64,000 bases of DNA from NCBI RefSeq assembly GCF_006228385.1, contig NZ_CP039852.1:2744001-2808000 (forward strand), given 5' to 3'. The position numbers and the translations under genes were made by a program. Positions 27,193-36,118 of this stretch are shown piece after piece. The notes beneath the pieces were generated by a model. It searched no databases, was not told the origin of the DNA, and saw only the letters and a list, made by a program, of their open reading frames with translations. The number at the start of each line of letters is the position of its first letter. Positions within the stretch are counted from its first letter, which is position 1. This stretch comes from Salinimonas iocasae. GTDB taxonomy: Bacteria > Pseudomonadota > Gammaproteobacteria > Enterobacterales > Alteromonadaceae.

Positions 27193-27660
27193 ATGAAGTT
27201 AGACAAATTTGATCGCGAGATTTTACGCGTATTGCAGCAAGATGCCACGGTTTCCATGGCCGAACTTAGCCAGAAAGTCGGGCTATCGCATACCCCGTGC
27301 TGGCGCCGCGTTAAACGGATGGAAGCAGACGGTATCATTGTCGGTAAAGTCACCCTGCTCAACAGTAAAAAACTTAATTTAGGCGTTTCTGTCTTTATCT
27401 TTGTAACGCTTAAAAATCACGATGGCGATTCACTTACCGACTTTGAACAGGCCGTTCAGTCTATTGATGAGGTGGTAGAGTGCCACACGACCAGTGGCGA
27501 GAAGGATTACCTGTTAAAGGTGGTGGTCGAGAGTATTGAGGAATATGAAAACCTGCTGAAAAACAAACTGACCCACCTTCCTTTGGTAGATCATCTCAGT
27601 TCAACGTTTGCCTTAAAACAGGTTAAGAATACCACTCAGCTTCCAATTAAAAGCCAGTAG
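27193..27660 (+). CDS. Lrp/AsnC-family transcriptional regulator
   Basis: A protein of 155 residues. N-terminal winged HTH at about 5-60 with LDKFDREILRVLQQDATVSMAELSQKVGLS and TPCWRRVKRMEADGIIVGK, then a RAM ligand-binding domain at about 70-145 with the usual VVECHTTSGEKDYLLKVVVES. It is BkdR/Lrp-like. The divergent dehydrogenase is the obvious target, with branched-chain or aromatic amino acids as effectors. I chose ATG 27193 over a TTG six bases upstream. It is convergent with maiA: its stop is directly next to the maiA stop. Confidence 0.9.
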   Translation: MKLDKFDREILRVLQQDATVSMAELSQKVGLSHTPCWRRVKRMEADGIIVGKVTLLNSKKLNLGVSVFIFVTLKNHDGDSLTDFEQAVQSIDEVVECHTTSGEKDYLLKVVVESIEEYENLLKNKLTHLPLVDHLSSTFALKQVKNTTQLPIKSQ

Positions 27661-28317
27661 CTACTTTGGTGCATCCGGCTGGTTTTCCGGCATCGCTTTG
27701 ATAAAAGGCTCCAGGGCATTGCAGTTTGTATAAATCTTATTGATAAGTGCAAACTGTTCGATGTCCAGGCCAAAACGCTTTGCAGCATAGACCTGTGGTA
27801 TCAGGCATACATCTGCAAGCGATACATCAAAATCAAAGCAATATTTTCCAGCCTGAGTCTGTAGACGCTGTTCAATAGCACTAAATCCACGCTGACTCCA
27901 GAGCCTGACCCATTTTGCCTTAGCCTCGCTGTCAGCGCCGAACTCACTTTCAAGCGCCTGCAGTACACGAAGATTATTCAGCGGTTGCATATCACAGGAA
28001 ATGTCCTGTGCCAGGGCACGAACTCTGGCTCGCTCAAGCGGGTGCTCAGGAAGCAGCTGATGCGAATCCGGGTATTTCTCATCCAGAAATTCCATGATAC
28101 TCATCGACTGATTCAGGATAATATCTTCGTCGTCATCGACCAGTGTAGGAACCAGCTCAGAAGGGTTCAGTTGCTGATACCCTTCCTTGTGCTGCTCTCC
28201 GCCATCTTTGACCAGGTGCACCGGAATATAGTCGTATTCCAACTGCTTAAGGTTCAGTGCAATACGCACCCTGTAGGTCGCCGATGAACGCCAGTAACCG
28301 TAAAGTTTCAGAGCCAT
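27661..28317 (-). CDS. maiA: Maleylacetoacetate isomerase
   Basis: A zeta-class glutathione S-transferase-like enzyme of 218 residues, converting 4-maleylacetoacetate to 4-fumarylacetoacetate. The N-terminal thioredoxin fold has the zeta signature YWRSSATYRVRIALNLK at about 8-24 (catalytic Ser-Ser), and NPSELVPTLVDDD with the cis-Pro. The C-terminal helical domain has the N-capping region around DVSLADVCLIPQVYAAKRF. It is the last gene of the hppD-hmgA-fahA-maiA operon, in the order usual for Alteromonadales. Confidence 0.95.
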   Translation of the reverse strand: MALKLYGYWRSSATYRVRIALNLKQLEYDYIPVHLVKDGGEQHKEGYQQLNPSELVPTLVDDDEDIILNQSMSIMEFLDEKYPDSHQLLPEHPLERARVRALAQDISCDMQPLNNLRVLQALESEFGADSEAKAKWVRLWSQRGFSAIEQRLQTQAGKYCFDFDVSLADVCLIPQVYAAKRFGLDIEQFALINKIYTNCNALEPFIKAMPENQPDAPK

Positions 28318-28329
28318 CGTTATCTACTC

Positions 28330-29343
28330 TCAGGCCTTGAGTGGCTTTAGCTGCTGGTCAATGGCACCAAAGATGCTGTTACCGTTCGTATCCAACATTT
28401 CCATATGCACTTTGTCGCCAAACTGCATAAACGGTGTGGTAGGTTTACCATCGCGGATAGTCTCAATCATGCGGATCTCGGCAATACATGAGTAGCCACG
28501 GCCACCTTCAGAAACTGCTGAACCATGGTCTGTTCCCTGTTTATTAGAAACAGTGCCGGAACCAATAATCGCCCCGGCCCCCAGATTCCGCGATTTAGCT
28601 GCATGTGCTACCAGTTCAGCGAAGTTGAACGTCATGTCTTCGCCGGCTTCAGGCTTGCCAAACAATTCGCCGTTATAGGTAGTGCGAAGCGGAAGATGTA
28701 CCTTGCCATCTTTCCAGGCTTCACCGAGTTCATCCGGTGTAACAGCGACCGGTGAAAATGCACTGGCAGGTTTGGACTGGAAGAAGCCAAAGCCTTTGGC
28801 CAGCTCACCTGGAATTAGACCGCGCAGGGATACATCATTGACCAGCATCAGTAAGCGAATACGCTGAGCAGCATCCTCTGCTGAACACTGCATCTGTACA
28901 TCGTCGGTTACAATGGCTACCTCGCCCTCAAAGTCCACGCCCCACTCATCGCTTGGCAGAATTATATCTTCCATGGGCCCGATGAAGTCGTCTGAACCGC
29001 CCTGATACATTAGCGGATCTGACCAGAAGCTTTCCGGCATCTCTGCGCCTCTTGCCTTTCTGACCAATTCAACGTGATTTACATACGCGCTTCCGTCAGC
29101 CCACTGATAAGCTCTTGGTAAAGGCGACTCACAGCGCTGAGGGTTGAAAGTTTCAGCATCAAGCTGATTGTCATTCAGTTGCTCATAGACCTTTTTCAGA
29201 TCAGGTTCAACCTGTGCCCAGTTGTCCAGGGCGTGCTGCATAGTAGGTGCAATGTCATTTAGGGAATATGCTTTAGACAAATCCCTTGAGACCATCATCA
29301 GCTGACCGTCCCGAGTATCATTTCTGTAGGTTGCGAATTTCAT
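28330..29343 (-). CDS. fahA: Fumarylacetoacetate hydrolase family enzyme
   Basis: A protein of 337 residues. It cleaves fumarylacetoacetate to fumarate and acetoacetate, the last step of tyrosine degradation. The family core is visible as WGVDFEGEVAIV (metal-ligand Glu residues) at about 137-148, then LLMLVNDVSLRGLIPGELAKGFGFFQSKPA and NLGAGAIIGSGTVSNKQGTDHG. The N-terminal region is of the bacterial type. It directly follows hmgA with no gap. Confidence 0.94.
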   Translation of the reverse strand: MKFATYRNDTRDGQLMMVSRDLSKAYSLNDIAPTMQHALDNWAQVEPDLKKVYEQLNDNQLDAETFNPQRCESPLPRAYQWADGSAYVNHVELVRKARGAEMPESFWSDPLMYQGGSDDFIGPMEDIILPSDEWGVDFEGEVAIVTDDVQMQCSAEDAAQRIRLLMLVNDVSLRGLIPGELAKGFGFFQSKPASAFSPVAVTPDELGEAWKDGKVHLPLRTTYNGELFGKPEAGEDMTFNFAELVAHAAKSRNLGAGAIIGSGTVSNKQGTDHGSAVSEGGRGYSCIAEIRMIETIRDGKPTTPFMQFGDKVHMEMLDTNGNSIFGAIDQQLKPLKA

Positions 29344-30504
29344 TTATTCTCCCTTCTGGACCTTGTCGCTTCGCCAGCTGTACACATACTCCGGATTTTC
29401 CACTGCACTGGCGGCTTCACCAATGGTCAGCGCATCTCTGGTATCCAGCATGACAGCAACTTCGTCGGTAAATTTTTTCTTGTGTTGGCGGCCCGCCTCA
29501 AACGCTTTCGGATGAGGGCCATGGGTAAAGCCTGCGGGATGGAATGTCACCATCCCCTTCTCAATGTTGTCGCGACTGAAGAAGTCACCTTCGTGATAAA
29601 ACAAGACTTCATCATAATCGTCGTTGTTGTGATAAAACGGCACCTTCAATGCCCCCGGATCCGACTCAATCGGACGGGGTACAAAAGTGCAGACAACGAA
29701 TCGTGCAGCGACAAATGTCGTATGGGCAGAAGGCGGCAAATGATATCGATGGCTCATAAGAGGCCGGATATCCCGCCAGTTTAGTCTGACGACACACAAG
29801 TCACCATGCCACCCGATCGCATCTAGCGGATTGTAAGGATAAGTAATAACCGAGATATTATTGTGACGCTTCACCTCGACTTTCCACTGGTTCTCATCTT
29901 GCTGCTGCAAAAAGCGATCATTAATTTGCGGTGTGTCCAGTACAGCCGGGTCAAAGATCGCATGTCCACCAACCATCCCTTTTTCAGGCAGTTGATAAGC
30001 ATCATTCGTCGCTTCAATCAGCAGAAGCTGCATTGGAAGCTCAGGTTCAAGTCGCCACATTGTCGAGCGTGGAATTACGACATAGTCACCCTTGACCAGA
30101 GTCAGATGCCCAAAATCACAAAACAGCTCGCCCTGCCCCTCATGAACGAATAGCAGGTCGTCTCCGTCAGCATTACGAGCTAGCCGTTGCATTGGTTCGT
30201 GGCAGCGCCACAAGCGATACTGGCAGTGCGCATTACTTAAAATGACAGGTGCACTGAACGGGCTGGCGGAATCGGTCTGATGTCCCTGCTCATCGAGCAG
30301 GTTCAGGTCGAAGGCTCTGGGTCTTAAATCGCCTTCCCATTCACTCCATCCGGTTGGGGCATGTTTATGATGCATGTGAGTTGCAGGGCCGAAAAAGCCG
30401 CTGCGCCCCATTTCACGCTCATAAATACCCTCTTCAGGAAAGTCAGCATGGGCCTGCCGTGAGTGACTTCCCTGAGCGGTAGGAAATTTAATCCAGTTAC
30501 GCAT
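29344..30504 (-). CDS. hmgA: Homogentisate 1,2-dioxygenase
   Basis: A protein of 386 residues. Fe(II) enzyme that opens the ring of homogentisate to maleylacetoacetate. Cupin-fold features include DDLLFVHEGQGELFCDFGHL in the N-terminal half. In the C-terminal half iron-ligand-like His/Glu residues appear in YDEVLFYHEGDFFS and in MVTFHPAGFTHGPHP. It is shorter than the human enzyme and matches the bacterial short form. Its start overlaps the hppD stop by 8 bases, pointing to coupled translation. Confidence 0.93.
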   Translation of the reverse strand: MRNWIKFPTAQGSHSRQAHADFPEEGIYEREMGRSGFFGPATHMHHKHAPTGWSEWEGDLRPRAFDLNLLDEQGHQTDSASPFSAPVILSNAHCQYRLWRCHEPMQRLARNADGDDLLFVHEGQGELFCDFGHLTLVKGDYVVIPRSTMWRLEPELPMQLLLIEATNDAYQLPEKGMVGGHAIFDPAVLDTPQINDRFLQQQDENQWKVEVKRHNNISVITYPYNPLDAIGWHGDLCVVRLNWRDIRPLMSHRYHLPPSAHTTFVAARFVVCTFVPRPIESDPGALKVPFYHNNDDYDEVLFYHEGDFFSRDNIEKGMVTFHPAGFTHGPHPKAFEAGRQHKKKFTDEVAVMLDTRDALTIGEAASAVENPEYVYSWRSDKVQKGE

Positions 30505-31591
30505 TTTGTTTCTCGTCAGAAATTACGCCGCGACGAATCTGGTCTTCTTCGATAGATTCAAACAGCGCTTTAAAGTTGCCCTCGCCAAAACCTTCATTGC
30601 CTTTACGCTGGATGATCTCAAAGAAAACCGGACCAATGACAGTGTCGGTGAAAATCTGAAGCAGTATGCCGTCCTTCATAGGCGCGCCATCAATCAGAAT
30701 GCGCAGGTCTCTGAGTTTGTCCAGATCTTCACCATGGCCTTCAACGCGTGAGTCCACTGCTTCGTAATACGTATCCGGCGTGCTCATAAACTTCATACCA
30801 CGGTCACGTAACTCAGATACCGTTTTATAGATGTCGTCGGTTGCCAGCGCAATATGCTGAATACCTTCGCCGTTGTACTCGCGGATAAACTCTTCTATCT
30901 GCGATTTATCGTCTGAGGACTCGTTGATTGGTATGCGAATCTTTCCACAAGGCGAAGTCATTGCTTTGCTCACAAGACCTGTCAGCTTACCTTCGATATC
31001 GAAATAACGAATTTCACGGAAATTACCAATGCGCTCATAAAAATCCGCCCAGACGGCCATGTTGCCGCGACGTACGTTGTGCGTCAGGTGGTCTACAAAG
31101 TCCAGACCGGAGTTAGCGCTTTCCATACGTGCTTTCCAGTCATCATAGAAGGCAAAGTCGACATCGTAGATATTGTCTTCCAGATAGCGATCAACAAAAT
31201 AAAGCGTACTTTCGCCGATACCGTATACCGCAGGAATATTCAGCTCCATCGGCCCCAGATTACCTACAAACTGCTTAGCACCGTTTTCTATAGCATGCTG
31301 GAGCGCCTTACCCGCATCTTTCACCCGAAACGCCATACCGCAAACACTTGGCCCGCGCAGACGAGCAAACTCTTCCGCCTGGGAAGCTGGCTCGGCGTTA
31401 ATAATGAAATTGATATCGTTCTGTTTGTACAGCCATACTTCCTTTGATTTGTGCTTAGCGACTTCAGCAAAGCCCAGCGAGGAGAACAGATCTTTAAGCG
31501 CGTTTATACCTTTCTCATCCGCGGCGGTATATTCAACAAATTCAAATCCGTCAGTACCCAGAGGGTTATAGGAATAATCTACGTTAGTCAT
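30497..31591 (-). CDS. hppD: 4-hydroxyphenylpyruvate dioxygenase
   Basis: A protein of 364 residues. Converts 4-hydroxyphenylpyruvate to homogentisate. Two VOC repeats are seen. In the C-terminal catalytic repeat the iron ligands are His of FVDHLTHNV, His of EGIQHIALATDDI and Glu of GPVFFEIIQRKG near residue 343. First gene of the homogentisate operon. The 210-base gap upstream contains two direct TTTACA repeats, spaced 5 bases apart (31614-31630), that resemble TyrR half-sites but not a full palindrome. Confidence 0.95.
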   Translation of the reverse strand: MTNVDYSYNPLGTDGFEFVEYTAADEKGINALKDLFSSLGFAEVAKHKSKEVWLYKQNDINFIINAEPASQAEEFARLRGPSVCGMAFRVKDAGKALQHAIENGAKQFVGNLGPMELNIPAVYGIGESTLYFVDRYLEDNIYDVDFAFYDDWKARMESANSGLDFVDHLTHNVRRGNMAVWADFYERIGNFREIRYFDIEGKLTGLVSKAMTSPCGKIRIPINESSDDKSQIEEFIREYNGEGIQHIALATDDIYKTVSELRDRGMKFMSTPDTYYEAVDSRVEGHGEDLDKLRDLRILIDGAPMKDGILLQIFTDTVIGPVFFEIIQRKGNEGFGEGNFKALFESIEEDQIRRGVISDEKQNA

Positions 31592-31752
31592 GGTGAATTC
31601 CTTAATCAGTTATTTACAACACGTTTACACAATAAACATGATTACTGATGGTTTGGAAAGGTTCACCGATGAATCAATATGGCGCTGGTTTTAAACGGAA
31701 GTGTACAGAGTTTTTGACACATGGAGATAAGGCGGGGAAATATGCCAGAACC

Positions 31753-31776
31753 CGCTCGTAACAGGGGTTACGAGCG
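31753..31776. terminator. Hairpin downstream of tyrR
   Basis: CGCTCGTAAC and GTTACGAGCG pair over 10 bp around AGGG, 26 bases after the tyrR stop. No strong U-tract follows on the minus strand, so a processing or rho-dependent end is equally possible. Confidence 0.5.
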
Positions 31777-31801
31777 TATAACCAGGCTTACAGCTGTGTA
31801 A

Positions 31802-33358
31802 CTATAACTTTACAGTGGCTTTATTTATACCGTACTCGCGTAATTTATTGGCAATGGCGGTATGGCTCAGACCTAACTTCTTAGCAAGTTGTCGGGTGCT
31901 GGGGTATGAAGGATAAAGGCGTTTAAGCAAATCACGTTCGAATTTTTTCACTTCCTCATCCAGCGTTCCATCGAAGTTCTCATCTATATATGTGGTGCTT
32001 GGCGCACAACTTGGCAACTGAATATCTTCTTTGGTAATTTCCTTGCCGTCTAGCAGGCTCAGTGCACGATATAAGGCATTTTGAAGTTGTCTTACATTAC
32101 CCGGCCACGGATAATTCTGCAGATACTCTACACACGATTTACTGAGCTTAGCCGGGCGACGCCCCAATTTACCACTGTGCTGAACAATGAAGGACTCTGC
32201 CAGCGGTACAATATCCTGCTTTCTTTCTTTGAGTGAAGGCATGACTAACGCCAGTACATTCAGGCGGTAATACAACTCTTTTCTGAAGAGGCCCTCTTCG
32301 ACCAGCTGGCCCAAATCCCGACAGGTTGTGCAAATGAATCGCACATCAATCTTAACGGGTTTGTCGTCGCCGACCCGGCGAAATTCACCATGCTCCATCA
32401 CCCGTAATAGTTTGGCCTGAAGCTGGGTAGACATATCTGCAATTTCGTCCAGCAGTAGTGTTCCACCAGCAGCCAGTTCAAACAGGCCGGGTTTGCCTTC
32501 CGGCTGGTTAAACGCACCAGCGGCATAGCCGAATAATTCGGTTTCAGCCACGCTATCAGGCAATGACGCACAATTCAGTGCTAAAAATTCGCCCTCGTTG
32601 CGTCGACTGGCCTGGTGACAAGCGCGTGCAATCATTTCTTTACCTGTGCCCGTTTCCCCAAATATCAAAATGGGTGCATCCAGATCCGCGACCTTACGCG
32701 CCTCTTTCACTGTTTTATGCATAACCGTAGATTGTGTTATGAACTTATCAAAGCTATCGGTTTTCTGTTGATGGAAGGCTGTAAATTGCTGCCCCAATCG
32801 CATTTCAGATTTCAAAAGCACAACGGCACCAGCAATAATAGTCCCGTCTTCGCCGTCTGGCACAATGATAGGTAACATATCGGCAAGATAGTCCTGCTGA
32901 ATAAACTGCACCTTCGAGGAAGCTGGCTGTATCGCGGTGGATTCGAGCCACTTATGGAAGTTAAACCCTTTTACCCACTCAGCAACGTCTTCTCCCCTGA
33001 TGGAGTCAGCGGACATTTCCAGGCCGGCTGTCACCGCTTCGTTGCACATAAGAATCTGGCCACGGGTGTCTATTGAGAAAACAGGATCAGGAAGCGTCTG
33101 CAGAATCGCCGAGAGTTGATTACGCTCCCGCTCGGCGGGCATAAACGGGGTAGTTTTCACGTCGTCAATACCATCGATACGACGAATTTTGGGCATCAGA
33201 TGCTGAAAGTCAGCGAATTCTATATTAGGAAAATTGAGAAAAATTTTGCCGCCTACATCTATTTCGATCCCACGAAGATCGATTTCATGTGCGACCAAGA
33301 TGTCCAGAACATCCTGGGTAATGCCCAGTCTGTCCTGGCAACTTATTTCTAAACGCAT
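31802..33358 (-). CDS. tyrR: Aromatic amino acid regulator TyrR
   Basis: A protein of 518 residues. N-terminal ACT domain (about 1-75, beginning MRLEISCQDRLGITQDVLD), PAS domain (about 80-150), AAA+ domain with Walker A GETGTGKE (234-241), and C-terminal Fis-type HTH ending LGLSHTAIANKLREYG. The loop that contacts sigma-54 in classical activators (GAFTGA) reads GAFNQP at 281-286, as expected for TyrR, which works with sigma-70 RNA polymerase. A perfect TyrR box 13 bases before the start predicts autoregulation. It lies between the homogentisate operon and phhA, its likely targets. Confidence 0.95.
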   Translation of the reverse strand: MRLEISCQDRLGITQDVLDILVAHEIDLRGIEIDVGGKIFLNFPNIEFADFQHLMPKIRRIDGIDDVKTTPFMPAERERNQLSAILQTLPDPVFSIDTRGQILMCNEAVTAGLEMSADSIRGEDVAEWVKGFNFHKWLESTAIQPASSKVQFIQQDYLADMLPIIVPDGEDGTIIAGAVVLLKSEMRLGQQFTAFHQQKTDSFDKFITQSTVMHKTVKEARKVADLDAPILIFGETGTGKEMIARACHQASRRNEGEFLALNCASLPDSVAETELFGYAAGAFNQPEGKPGLFELAAGGTLLLDEIADMSTQLQAKLLRVMEHGEFRRVGDDKPVKIDVRFICTTCRDLGQLVEEGLFRKELYYRLNVLALVMPSLKERKQDIVPLAESFIVQHSGKLGRRPAKLSKSCVEYLQNYPWPGNVRQLQNALYRALSLLDGKEITKEDIQLPSCAPSTTYIDENFDGTLDEEVKKFERDLLKRLYPSYPSTRQLAKKLGLSHTAIANKLREYGINKATVKL

Positions 33359-33370
33359 ACATCACTCTAC

Positions 33371-33388
33371 TGTAAAGTATTTTTTACA
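33371..33388. promoter_or_regulatory. TyrR box at the tyrR start
   Basis: TGTAAA-GTATTT-TTTACA, a 12-of-12 match to the TyrR consensus palindrome. It ends 13 bases before the tyrR ATG, a position suited to repression by TyrR itself. Confidence 0.82.
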
Positions 33389-33437
33389 GAATATCACAAT
33401 CTCGTAACAAGTGAAGCATTTTTTAAAACGTCAGAAA

Positions 33438-34247
33438 CTAGTTTTGACCACTTGCCTTCTTTTCTTTAGGCGGAAACAGTGGCTCAAAAAGACCCTGTTC
33501 TTTCGCTTTTGCAACAAGTGCCATCAGGTCCATCTCAGACAGCGTGAACAAGTCATCAAATTGCTCAAGGATGTAGTAAAGCGGCTGCATAATATCGATA
33601 CGATACGGCGTACGTAATGCATCAATCGGATCGAGTGGTTTGCGTACCGGCGTATCGCTTTCCAGGGCATAAACGGTTTCACCCGGTGAAGACAGTATAC
33701 CTCCGCCATAGATTCGAAGCCCCTGTGCGGTGTTGACCAAGCCGAATTCGACCGTGAACCAGTACAGACGCGCCAGGAAGACTCTGTCTTCTTTACTGGC
33801 ACTAAGGCCCAGCTTACCGTAGGTATGCGTAAATTGCGCAAATGCCGGATTCGTCAATAGTGGACAATGACCGAACACCTCATGAAAAATATCCGGCTCC
33901 TGTAAATAGTCAAACTCTTCACGGGTGCGAATAAAGGTCGCTACCGGAAATTGCTTGTTAGCCAGCAACCTAAAAAATTCTGAGAAGGGGATCAATGCCG
34001 GCACTTCAGCGGTTTGCCAGCCAGTAGCTTTTTTAAGTTTGTTATTTAATTCTGGTAACTGAGGGATACCATCACTGCTAAGGCCAAGCAGATCCAGCCC
34101 TTCGTGATACTGATCACATGCACGATTCTGAATCAGGTCAATCTGGCGGTTAAAAAGTTCAGACCACACCTGATTCTCTTCATCTGTCCAATGAATGATG
34201 CCATTGCTATCAGATACTTTAGATTTGTACTGCGTATCCTTTGACAT
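33438..34247 (-). CDS. phhA: Phenylalanine 4-hydroxylase
   Basis: A protein of 269 residues. Uses tetrahydrobiopterin, O2 and Fe(II) to make tyrosine from phenylalanine. The iron ligands are His122 and His127 in PDIFHEVFGHCP and Glu168 in YWFTVEFGL. Length matches the monomeric bacterial enzyme without a regulatory domain. It feeds the hppD-hmgA-fahA-maiA operon. The pterin dehydratase gene phhB, often adjacent, is not here. A TyrR-box-like site lies about 100 bases upstream. Confidence 0.96.
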   Translation of the reverse strand: MSKDTQYKSKVSDSNGIIHWTDEENQVWSELFNRQIDLIQNRACDQYHEGLDLLGLSSDGIPQLPELNNKLKKATGWQTAEVPALIPFSEFFRLLANKQFPVATFIRTREEFDYLQEPDIFHEVFGHCPLLTNPAFAQFTHTYGKLGLSASKEDRVFLARLYWFTVEFGLVNTAQGLRIYGGGILSSPGETVYALESDTPVRKPLDPIDALRTPYRIDIMQPLYYILEQFDDLFTLSEMDLMALVAKAKEQGLFEPLFPPKEKKASGQN

Positions 34248-34346
34248 GGTAGGACCCCTGTTAAATGTGATTAATAAGTTGACCTCAAGTCTATCGAAAA
34301 ATTGGTAACTAAGAAGATGTACAGCAATGATGAAAAGGTAATTTGG

Positions 34347-34364
34347 CGTAACACTTTATTTACA
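34347..34364. promoter_or_regulatory. Candidate TyrR box upstream of phhA
   Basis: CGTAAC-N6-TTTACA matches the TyrR consensus at 10 of 12 positions, about 100 bases before the phhA ATG; this far-upstream position suits activation. Confidence 0.5.
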
Positions 34365-34415
34365 AACTTGCGCCATGCTGCTCCCGGCGCCATACATTCA
34401 CAACAGGTAGAAAAG

Positions 34416-34443
34416 AAAAAGGCAGGGAATTCCCTGCCTTTTT
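34416..34443. terminator. Rho-independent terminator of the psp operon
   Basis: A perfect 28-base palindrome, AAAAAGGCAGGGAA joined to its complement, giving a GC stem with A/T flanks 19 bases after the pspC stop. Confidence 0.88.
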
Positions 34444-34462
34444 AGTGCTTAATCAGATTAAA

Positions 34463-34921
34463 TTATAGGCGGTTTATCTCGCGATTCAGCTGAAACTCGC
34501 GTGAGGTGACGTATTTTTCCATGTGGCGTAAACGTTTCTCACTTTCATCAAATCGCTGCGCTATATTGCTTAATGCGCGTTTAGGTGAGACGCCCGCCTG
34601 CCAAACCTTACTTTTAACTTCAAACTGCTCGTCAATGTCTTTTTTAGCACTACTATTGTTGCGCCAGCCTTTACCTACGTTCTGCTCAAAGGCGTGGGTA
34701 GTGTCGTGAACGTGAGGTTGCTCGAGTGGTTTTTTCTCCAGAATGAACCAACAAACGATATAGCCTACAAACATAAACGGTCCGGCTAACAGGAAGAACG
34801 CGGTGACGACCAGAATTCTTACTAACCAACGTTCCAATCCGAAGTAGTTAGCGATACCGGCACAGACACCTGCAATGCGAGCATGTTCTGTATCACGATA
34901 CAACTGTCTGTTCATTCTCAT
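34463..34921 (-). CDS. pspC: Phage shock protein C
   Basis: A PspC-domain protein of 152 residues. The N-terminal region has the family signature LYRDTEHARIAGVCAGIANYFGLERWLVRILVV, then a transmembrane stretch LLAGPFMFVGYIVCWFIL at about 40-65. The C-terminal ~85 residues form an extended cytoplasmic helical tail, as in E. coli PspC. With PspB it senses membrane stress and draws PspA away from PspF. I chose the ATG at 34921, which overlaps the pspB stop as ATGA; an ATG 6 bases downstream is also possible. Confidence 0.92.
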   Translation of the reverse strand: MRMNRQLYRDTEHARIAGVCAGIANYFGLERWLVRILVVTAFFLLAGPFMFVGYIVCWFILEKKPLEQPHVHDTTHAFEQNVGKGWRNNSSAKKDIDEQFEVKSKVWQAGVSPKRALSNIAQRFDESEKRLRHMEKYVTSREFQLNREINRL

Positions 34922-35157
34922 GCGCGGTTTCTCCACTCTGGGGCTTCACTGTCGAGAATTGCCTCCAGTGTTTTTACCCGTTCTGACATCGCTTCTGCTT
35001 TTTCGGCCAGTTCGTGCAATGAGGCATGTTCTTCCTGACTCAGCCCCTGATTAATACGACGCTTGCTGCGATAGTGCAAAATCAGCCAAATAGGCGCGAT
35101 AAAAATGATAAATAAAATAATTGGTGCCACGAGCAACCCGAGGATAGCCTCATCCAT
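34918..35157 (-). CDS. pspB: Phage shock protein B
   Basis: A protein of 79 residues. One N-terminal membrane helix (about 5-28, IILFIIFIAPIWLILHY) and a cytoplasmic coiled-coil tail (EEHASLHELAEKAEAMSERVKTLE). Partner of PspC in stress sensing. It is separated from pspA by an 87-base gap with a hairpin. Confidence 0.92.
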   Translation of the reverse strand: MDEAILGLLVAPIILFIIFIAPIWLILHYRSKRRINQGLSQEEHASLHELAEKAEAMSERVKTLEAILDSEAPEWRNRA

Positions 35158-35203
35158 TATAATTACCTCCGACTAAAAGTTGTTGCTCACTAATCCTGCC
35201 AGC

Positions 35204-35228
35204 CTGATACCTGTGAGCTCGGTATCAG
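35204..35228. promoter_or_regulatory. Hairpin in the pspA-pspB gap
   Basis: CTGATACC and GGTATCAG pair around a 9-base loop. There is no U-run after it on the minus strand, so it is more likely an mRNA-processing or stability element, which would give PspA an excess over PspB/C. Confidence 0.45.
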
Positions 35229-35244
35229 ACTCCGGCAGTCGGCT

Positions 35245-35919
35245 TTATTCAGCCGGCTTATCTTTATTATTCATTTTAGCCTTTAATTTGGCTAATTCTT
35301 CATCAATTTTATCATCTGATTCCAGTTCAGCAAACTCATCATTAAGCGTTTTCTTGCCAAGATCGTAGGCTTCTACCTGAGACTCCAAATCATCAATTTT
35401 ACGCTCGTATTGCTCAAAGCGACCCATTGCTGCATCGACCTTGCTGCTGTCAAGCGTGCGTTTAACTTCCAGCCGAGAGCTGGCTGTCTTCTGACGCATA
35501 ATGATAGTTTTCTGACGCGCCTTAGCATCTGCCAGCTTTTCCTGTAACTGACCAATCTCTTCCTGTAATTTGCTGATTTGCTCATCAACAACAACCAGTT
35601 CTTTGTTTAATGCCTCTGCGGCTTCAGCAGACTTTTTCTTTTCCTGTAAGGCCGCACGAGCCAAATCATCGCGATCTTTACTTAACGCTAATTCAGCTTT
35701 TGCTTCCCAGTCGGCCGCATCACTCTTATACTTACTGATCTGAGCGGTAATTTCTTTTTTACTCGCCAGAGTTTTAGCAGAAGCCGAACGTACTTCTACC
35801 AGTGTGTCTTCCATCTCCTGGATAATCAGGCGAACCATTTTTTCAGGATCTTCTGCCTTATCCAGTAACGCATTAATGTTTGAGTTCACTATATCGGTGA
35901 AACGCGTGAAGATACCCAT
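35245..35919 (-). CDS. pspA: Phage shock protein A
   Basis: A protein of 224 residues of the PspA/ESCRT-III-like family. N-terminal amphipathic start MGIFTRFTDIVNSNINALLDKAEDPEKM, then a nearly continuous coiled coil. It binds stressed inner membrane and, when idle, inhibits PspF. The start at 35919 matches the family N-terminus and has GAGG upstream; a further in-frame start at 35955 is not supported. A sigma-54-type promoter lies 61 bases upstream. Confidence 0.96.
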   Translation of the reverse strand: MGIFTRFTDIVNSNINALLDKAEDPEKMVRLIIQEMEDTLVEVRSASAKTLASKKEITAQISKYKSDAADWEAKAELALSKDRDDLARAALQEKKKSAEAAEALNKELVVVDEQISKLQEEIGQLQEKLADAKARQKTIIMRQKTASSRLEVKRTLDSSKVDAAMGRFEQYERKIDDLESQVEAYDLGKKTLNDEFAELESDDKIDEELAKLKAKMNNKDKPAE

Positions 35920-35979
35920 ATTCAATACCTCAGACTCAAGTTGAAAAACGTGCACTATGGCACATGCTGATAAGTACTA

Positions 35980-35995
35980 TTCAATTTGCTTGCCA
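35980..35995 (-). promoter_or_regulatory. Sigma-54-type promoter of pspA
   Basis: On the minus strand TGGCAAGCAAATTGAA has the -24 TGG-C and the -12 TTG element with correct spacing (consensus TGGCAC-N5-TTGCA; the -12 reads TTGAA). It lies 61 bases before the pspA start and downstream of room for PspF sites, as in other psp operons. Confidence 0.68.
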
Positions 35996-36118
35996 TATCG
36001 CAATGCTACATAACCCTATGAATAATTGAAGTTTTTTCACGTTAAAATAAATTCGTATCCGCTCAATTTTTAATTTACACTAGTTATTGGTCGAAATGAC
36101 TAACTTTTGAGGGAATAG

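Noticed and set aside
31614..31630. Two TTTACA direct repeats upstream of hppD as a TyrR box
   Set aside because: They are in the same orientation with 5-base spacing, so they do not form the TGTAAA-N6-TTTACA palindrome; the best palindromic reading there (31602-31619) is 9 of 12 with a poor left half. Left as a remark only.
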